Of a stretch of DNA of 64,000 bases, positions 58,301-64,000 are shown piece by piece. The first letter of the stretch is position 1; each line of letters begins with the position of its first letter. Under the pieces are notes generated by a model. The model was not told the DNA's origin, did not search any database, and saw nothing but the letters and a program-made list of their open reading frames with translations. A program made the position numbers and the translations under genes. The stretch comes from Opisthocomus hoazin (taxonomy: Eukaryota; Chordata; Aves; Opisthocomiformes; Opisthocomidae), in NCBI RefSeq assembly GCF_030867145.1, contig NC_134415.1, forward strand, positions 7,232,417 to 7,296,416, written 5' to 3'.

Positions 58301-58704
58301 GGAATATTGTGTTTCATTTAATACCAGTTGTTCCACAGCATGTATTTTCTTTGTTGGAATTTAAGTGCTCAGTCTAACTCACTTGTCTGAATTACCTAAA
58401 TATAAGGTTCTCAGTTAAAGGAGGCATGGAAAATATGTTTGTTTTGCTGCTTTATCTTTAATTTGGGTGTCTTGTCAGCTCATAAATTATTTTTCTTGCT
58501 TGCTTATCTTTTTGGATCAGTGCAGTCTGTGTGGTGGTTTTTGTAAAATAAAAAATCTCAAATTTTGTCTACTTCTCGTTGTGTTACTGTGTCAAAATGG
58601 TTTTGCAGTGGAGAAAATAATCTGTTCTATCAAAACATTTTGGTTTTAGAAGGACTATTTATGTGTGGGGTTTTTTTGTTTGTGTTTTTCAATCCAATCT
58701 CCAG
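55315..58704 (+). other. MAP3K21: MAP3K21 intron 6
   Basis: A 3.4-kb phase-1 intron. It contains an A/G-rich purine stretch (about 55705-55900) and a plus CR1 tail (57661-57766). No exon was recognised. Confidence 0.85.
57661..57766 (+). mobile_element. CR1 3'-end fragment (second type)
   Basis: GATGTGGCACTTCAGAATGT, GTGATGGGTGGATGGTTGAA, GATGATCTCAGAG and CTTTTCCAACCTATGATTCT match, in reverse complement, the low-coordinate ends of the copies at 20359 and 59337. Confidence 0.85.
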
Positions 58705-58855
58705 TAACCTCAGATGAAAGCAACAGAACTTGGGGAAGGAGCACAACATATCACCAAGAAGAGTTTGAAGATGTGAAGAGAAGTTTTAAAAAGCGAGGTT
58801 GTACGTGGGGACCAAGTTCAGTTCAAACAAAGGATCGTGCAGATTGTAAGGACAA
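58705..58855 (+). CDS. MAP3K21: MAP3K21 exon 7: C-terminal regulatory region (residues 544-593)
   Basis: Encodes LTSDESNRTWGRSTTYHQEE, then FEDVKRSFKKRGCTWGPSSV and QTKDRADCKD. The TWGRST and KKRGCTWGP motifs recur in all MLK1-4 tails, while the FEDVKRxFKKxGCTWGP form fits MLK4. The acceptor is CTCCAG (58704). The donor is placed at AA|GTATGT (58856) because it restores the phase to IRPLSDG in exon 8; an upstream GT in GATTGTAAGG does not. The exon is 151 nt. Confidence 0.94.
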
Positions 58856-60411
58856 GTATGTCTACTACATTTTGTTTGTTTGATAATATTAAGTGTTCTT
58901 GGTAACCGAATCACTAACATAGGTGGCGAGTGAGAGAAGTTCTGCCGTCTCTAGTTACAGCTAAAATTCAGTCCTACATTTTAATTAATTCAGGAATTAC
59001 ATTAATAATAAGTAGCTCCCCCACACAGACTTGAGGATAAAACACTTGCTTATCTTAAGGTTTCAGTGGTCTTATCTATTACCTTTTATCTCTGGTTTTT
59101 GAGACTTGGCACATACTAGGATGCTGAGCTACTAATGCATACCAGACATTCATGGCCTGACTTCTTTCTTGCCCTTCCTCAGACTGGCCTGAGGAACTGC
59201 CGGCATGGCTCCCAGTGGGCACTTCAGTAGAATTAAATAAGACTGCCCGACTTTGCATACGTGAAGCACAAGTCATACCAGCAACATCATTTACACTGAC
59301 AAACACGGGGTGAAAGGGTTCTGAAAATCAGTTGGACACAGAATCATAGGTTGGAAAAGACCTCATCGGTTCCAACCATCTACCCAACACCACCATTCCT
59401 AATAAACCATGTCCTGAAGTGCCACATCTACACGTTTTTTGAACATCTCCACGGATGGGGACTCCACCACCTCCCTGGGCAGCCTGGTCCAATGTTCCTC
59501 TTTCAGGAAAGAAATTTTTCCTAATATCCAATCTAAATCTCCCCTAACACAACTTGAGGCCACTGCCTCTCATCCTATTGCTAGTCACTTGGGAGAAGAG
59601 ACCAACCCCCACCTGACTACACCCTCCTTTCAGGTAGCTGTAGAGAGCGATAAGGTCTCCCCCTCAGCCTCCTCTTCTCCAGACTGAACAGCCCCAGCTC
59701 CCTCAGCCGCTCCTCATCAGACTTGTTCTCCAGACCCCTCCCCAGCCTTGCTGCACTTCTCTGGACACGCTCCAGCAACTCAGTGTCTTTCTTGTAGTGA
59801 GGGACAGCTCACTACACCTTTCTTGAAGTGAGACACCTTTGCTTTCAGGTTATTTTTTCTGATTTTTCAAAAGTGGAGATTAGCAGTTTTTTTCCAAGCG
59901 AGAGATGCTTTTCCTTGTCTCTTCTAGTATATATAATTATTTATGGTGCCTTTTTTTTTTCTTGGTAGAGACATCCAGTCATTTACCTGTGGCAGTAGTT
60001 GGTTCCAGACCACCTATTGAAACTGGCTTTATGATAGTTTTGTTTGTTTTAAAGTCACTGTTTAATAAATTTCCAATATTCACATAATTTCCTTGACACA
60101 GTGAAATGGTTGTCCAGGTTTTCACCAACTTTTCTTCTTCGATATCCAGTCAAGGCGCATTTTTCATTGGCTTCCTTTTTAGGCCTGAAATTTTCATTTT
60201 ATAAGGAATGCCTGAGATAAAGCATGTATGCATTTATAATCCTATGACTCTGCTCTTATGTGGTTTTTTTTGTTTGTTTTTTTTTTACCTTGGAAAGTTT
60301 TATTATTTTCAAGTTAGGTACTACATGTTTATAGTTTAAAAAGAAAGACTTTTTGCCAAAGTACATATAAGCATGGTATCTGTAATATCAAAATTACTAT
60401 TGTTATTTCAG
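58856..60411 (+). other. MAP3K21: MAP3K21 intron 7
   Basis: A 1.56-kb phase-2 intron, one third of which is a minus CR1 (59337-59806). Confidence 0.9.
59337..59806 (-). mobile_element. CR1 LINE fragment (second type)
   Basis: Reverse-oriented CR1 beginning ACAGAATCATAGGTTGGAAA and extending about 470 nt through CTCAGCCTCCTCTTCTCCAG, CCCCAGCTCCCTCAGCCGCT and CTGGACACGCTCCAGCAACT. This covers the ORF2 C-terminus without an intact frame. It sits in MAP3K21 intron 7. Confidence 0.93.
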
Positions 60412-60506
60412 AATAAGACCCCTTTCAGATGGCAGCAACCCTTGGTCAACCCTTTTAATGAAAAATCAGAAGGGTGTTCCCTTAGCTTCACTATTTGTGG
60501 ATCAAG
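60412..60506 (+). CDS. MAP3K21: MAP3K21 exon 8: tail segment (residues 594-625)
   Basis: A 95-nt exon encoding, with its neighbours, KIRPLSDGSNPWSTLLMKNQ and KGVPLASLFVDQ. The IRPLSDG, PWST and PLASLFVDQ blocks match the MLK4 tail. The acceptor is TTATTTCAG (60411) and the donor G|GTAAGA (60507), with phase 2 in and phase 1 out. The correct frame has no long open frame in it, so exon length alone would not reveal it. Confidence 0.93.
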
Positions 60507-62215
60507 GTAAGAGCTATTTTTGAAAAAGTGAAAGTTGCCATATAATGGCATTAAGTCTACCTGCAGTGTTATAAATTGTATTGCTTGAATTCCTCAAGGA
60601 TTATGCAGATTATTAGAAGAGTAGTCATGTTACAAATAATTTTCCTGTGCAGAAAACCTGTCTATAAAAAAATGCAAGTGTTAGTGTTAAGATCTTTACA
60701 TTTCCAGCATTAGCAGCTAAGAATTATATATGGTGTGTGAGCAGTACCACATAGCGGTCTTTTTCCCACATTTTTGAGTTGCAGGCTGATCTGTATGTGA
60801 GGTCTGCAGCCACTTTTCAGCTTCTTTTAAAAAGAAATATCTAAATCTTGTAATTGTCTTGACATTTAAAAGATCATTAATGACTTTTTATTGTTAGTGA
60901 CCTCTGAATAGTTGTTTAAAAACCTGTACACCCTGATGTATTCCTAGACAGTAGTTTCCTGTTTTTTAAATAAGACTTATTTTCTAAATTTTCGTTAAAA
61001 AATATGTAGATTTCAAATCTTAATTTTTCAGGCAACATTTTGGAATTTACAGGTAAATCACAAGGAAATACATAGTTAGTCCTGCTAGGATCAGGAGCAT
61101 CATAGCTGTGTGTTGCTTCTTATGTTCGTTACTATAATGTGCTGTGGCTATACAATATTCATAATAATTTTCAAATTTGCATGCACCTTCTATACTACAG
61201 ATTCGCTTATCTGAGCAAATTAAGTTACCAGCATCAGGAAAAAAACTGTGATGTAACTCGGTGTCCATACCAGCAGCTAGATTTAAGCCAGCCGGAAGAT
61301 GCAATGGTAAACTGCTTGGACACATGCTTTTTTTTTTCCCTAGGGCAAAGGCATTTTAATCTTTGCATATACTATATATACACGTAAATCAAGGCTGCAC
61401 AAATAGCAATTTTATAGATTCATTAGCTTAACTACTAAACCCCTACATGTAGCGAAGATTATACAAGTCTACACATTTGCATTTCAAATATTTCTGTGTT
61501 TATTCTCTAGCATTCAGTAGTTGGTGGTAGAATAACACGTGTAAGTCAAACTGCACCTTCCGTTTCGTCATTAGGTGTGATGTCAAATTTACTTTTTACT
61601 CCAGACCACCATGGCATAATGAGTTATTTGGAAAAATTTCTGGTATCTCACTGGATTTTGGAACACTGCTTAACTGAAAGTGTTGTAAAGAACGTGTTTC
61701 CGATCTTATTTGGCAGTTTGTGTACAGTATATTACTTCACTGTAATCCATACAGAGGAATATTTTCCATATTATTTGAAAAACACTACCAAAGTGTTGCA
61801 AATCCTCAAATATCACAGAAAATGCAAAGACAGTATCTGCTGTTCAACTGTGTTGAATGCACAAAGGTTGGGAGGTACGTTCTGCCTCCCTTGAAATAAA
61901 GGTAAGTCTTTCAGATATGCTGAGGAATTCTAACAGAATTTGCTTCTGAGTTGCTAAAAAGATGAAGTTGTAGCAAAATGGTACTTCTGCTATTTTAAAG
62001 ACTGTCAAGAGAACATGAAGAGGTTTAGACTTAGGATGTGTTTCTGAATTTTATCAGGTGAGTCTCTGAGCTTCTGACTGCATCCAAAGGGGACATACAG
62101 TATAGCTCAAGATTAATGCTTGTGCAAGTGGAAGGAAATAATGGCGTATGTATGCAGACATGCAATAGCAAAATAGCTGAATTGCAATTTTTAAATATAC
62201 TTTAATGTTTTACAG
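60507..62215 (+). other. MAP3K21: MAP3K21 intron 8
   Basis: A 1.7-kb phase-1 intron. A plus-strand open frame at 61577-61894 resembles no known protein. No mobile element was recognised. Confidence 0.85.
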
Positions 62216-63001
62216 GTGTCTGTACTGATAAGAAACTTCTCCCTGAAGGTTTGGACAGCAAAAGACCAAAGCCAATTAAGTTGCCGAATCAGGCCTATAT
62301 TAATCTACCTCTTTGGAAAGATGATCAGGGCGAGAATACAGTGGAACACGAGAGCTTTGAAGAAGGAACCTCTGCTAGTTCTACAAATAGCACTCCTCAA
62401 ATGACACCTACAAACAGTCTGAGCAGGACGCTGCAGAAAAAGAAGACTGATTCGGTGCTGTATGGGTGTGCAGTCCTCCTTGCGTCTGTTGCCCTGGGCT
62501 TAGACATCAGAGAGCTGAACAAATCGCAGGGCCCAGACGAACTCCTGCCTAAAGAGGAGAAGAAGAAGCGTGATGGGATATTTCAGCGTGCTTCAAAGTT
62601 TCGCAGGAGTGCCAGCCCTACAAGACTGCAGTCCAAGAAAGAGGAAACAAGTATTCCATCCCTAAATCCAGCTGCAAATACTGTGAATCTTCTGTCTATG
62701 CCCTCCATTTCCACTAAATGCCTACTTCAGTCTGACAGTGAAGATGCGTTTTTAAGCACTGTGCTTGGTGATTGTGGTCCATGTAGTTCTGCTGATGACT
62801 TTTCATCTGAAACTTCTGAAAGTAAGAGAAAACAGAGGATACAACTGGCTCCTAACACAGTTTCTACACGATTAAAAAGTCCGGCTTTTAATCTTTGTCT
62901 GCAACAAGAAACTCAAAACGTGCCAAATGATTCCTCGACGAAGTTACGTGTGTTTGGTCACAGGCGAACCTTGTCAGATGGGAACAATTTTCAGACTACA
63001 G
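62216..63001 (+). CDS. MAP3K21: MAP3K21 exon 9: large tail exon (residues 626-887)
   Basis: A 786-nt exon starting after TTTACAG. It encodes GVCTDKKLLPEGLDSKRPKP, a TPTNSLSR motif (about 689-696), a hydrophobic stretch LYGCAVLLASVALGLDIREL (about 707-726) typical of MLK tails, the basic segment EEKKKRDGIFQRASKFRRSA (about 739-758), a Ser-rich region with STKCLLQSDSED, and a final HRRTLSDG motif also found in the family. It ends in phase 1 at G|GTGGGT (63002). The last coding part, expected to end near a PLCR...E-rich C-terminus in family members, is outside the window. The low-complexity tail is likely disordered. Confidence 0.95.
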
Positions 63002-64000
63002 GTGGGTAATTAGGAGCTTAAAATGTAGGGGGATTTTTAAACATAGAAACAGAAAATGTAGGGAAATTAAGCATTCACTAGTGAGTTGCTAAGATTTTTG
63101 TCTCACTGTTGTGTGTTAGCTGAGCCACCGTCACTGTGTGTGGGTAAGCCCTCTGTGTCCGAACCCTGAATAAACTACCTGCACTTGGAATAGTATCCTG
63201 TTAGGAGTGTGGGTGTGGAGATTTATGGGGAAGAGGTGGTTCCTTCTAAGGCAATACCTATTTTTCTCAGGTATTGCAAAAATAGGTTTCCCTGGTCTTT
63301 TTGTGTCAGCAAGAACCTGCTTTTTGTGAAATGTAAAAAATTAGCATTATGGCTGAAATAAACGGCCATTATACATGCATTATGTAGCTGTGGACTTCCT
63401 GAGACGGAGAGTAGATTTCTTTAATATAGTTTCACAGTCTGCATAGGTGAGCATCATTTTAGTACTGCACGTTTATTAACTTCAAGAAAAACAAGTCTGG
63501 TAAGTTTTGATTTGCTTGCTTGACCTAGAAGTTACATCACATGTTCCACGAATCCTGAAGCTAAGCTGTTGATAAAAATATAAGCTGATAAAAAGGTCTT
63601 TAATTCTAGTTTCCATGTAAATGGTTAAGTTCATGATTAACGAGTTTTTGAAAAGAAGTTCTAAATTTCAATACTGGTGTCCTGAGGTGGCTTAAAGGTA
63701 ATGTTCTTCATGGTACTCTGTAATGTGATTACTCCTAATAACTGCACAGATCTGTGGGGCTTATTCCGGTATTAATATTCATCCAGTTACTGGGTGGTTA
63801 ATGCTTTCTCTATAGATGTCTTTTGTAGCAATAAAAAATAAATTGTTATGGCCTCTAGCAGAGAGTATTGATGCAAAAATATTGTTTGAGTGCTGCTGGC
63901 CCTCTCTTGGGAGACTCCCCACAAATGTATGAGCCTCTTAATTTTTCTGGTGGAAAAAAACCCACTAGTGTTTATGGCAACTTGTTTTTACAAACAGCAA
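63002..64000 (+). other. MAP3K21: MAP3K21 intron 9 (incomplete)
   Basis: Sequence after the exon 9 donor GTGGGT. No further coding exon, repeat or RNA gene was recognised before the window ends. Confidence 0.8.

Noticed and set aside
61577..61894. 105-codon open frame between MAP3K21 exons 8 and 9
   Set aside because: The known MLK4 tail passes directly from exon 8 (LFVDQ) to exon 9 (GVCTDKK) in phase. The frame shows no known motif.

Overview
This is nuclear DNA of a bird (or another sauropsid). The evidence is many CR1 (chicken repeat 1) LINE fragments ending in the typical ATTCTGTG/ATTCTATG octamer repeats, GT-AG introns, CpG-island promoters, and no Alu or L1. No bacterial, viral or CRISPR features were found. 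The species cannot be fixed from sequence alone.

Two genes lie head to head. On the minus strand, from 19340 leftwards, are the first five coding exons of PCNX2 (pecanex-like 2): 19188-19340, 11747-11952, 9055-9172, 6728-6764 and 4587-5864, about 597 codons. The gene continues off the left edge. On the plus strand, from 23458 rightwards, are the first nine coding exons of MAP3K21 (MLK4, mixed-lineage kinase 4): 23458-24217, 41601-41781, 46684-46832, 47584-47759, 53152-53392, 55192-55314, 58705-58855, 60412-60506 and 62216-63001, about 887 codons. These encode SH3, kinase, leucine-zipper and CRIB regions plus part of the C-terminal tail. The last coding part lies beyond the right edge. All junction phases agree and no in-frame stop or broken exon was seen. 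The same divergent PCNX2/MAP3K21 order is known in human (1q42).

The start codons are 4.1 kb apart, each in its own CpG island (about 19.0-19.8 kb and 22.85-24.5 kb), with CR1 fragments between. The rest is intron carrying 13 CR1 fragments of three 3'-end types, a few A-tracts and short repeats. The longest CR1 (12917-13916, minus) keeps an open frame for the C-terminal part of its reverse transcriptase protein.

I see no new multi-gene system. Points most worth checking are: a weak splice donor inside the MAP3K21 CRIB motif, with a read-through stop and a downstream AATAAA that could give a short CRIB-less isoform; a 17-codon upstream ORF ending 10 nt before the MAP3K21 start; a 12-unit GGC repeat in the PCNX2 leader; a 17-G run just after the MAP3K21 exon 1 donor; and a small CpG-rich patch with a YY1-like site inside PCNX2.
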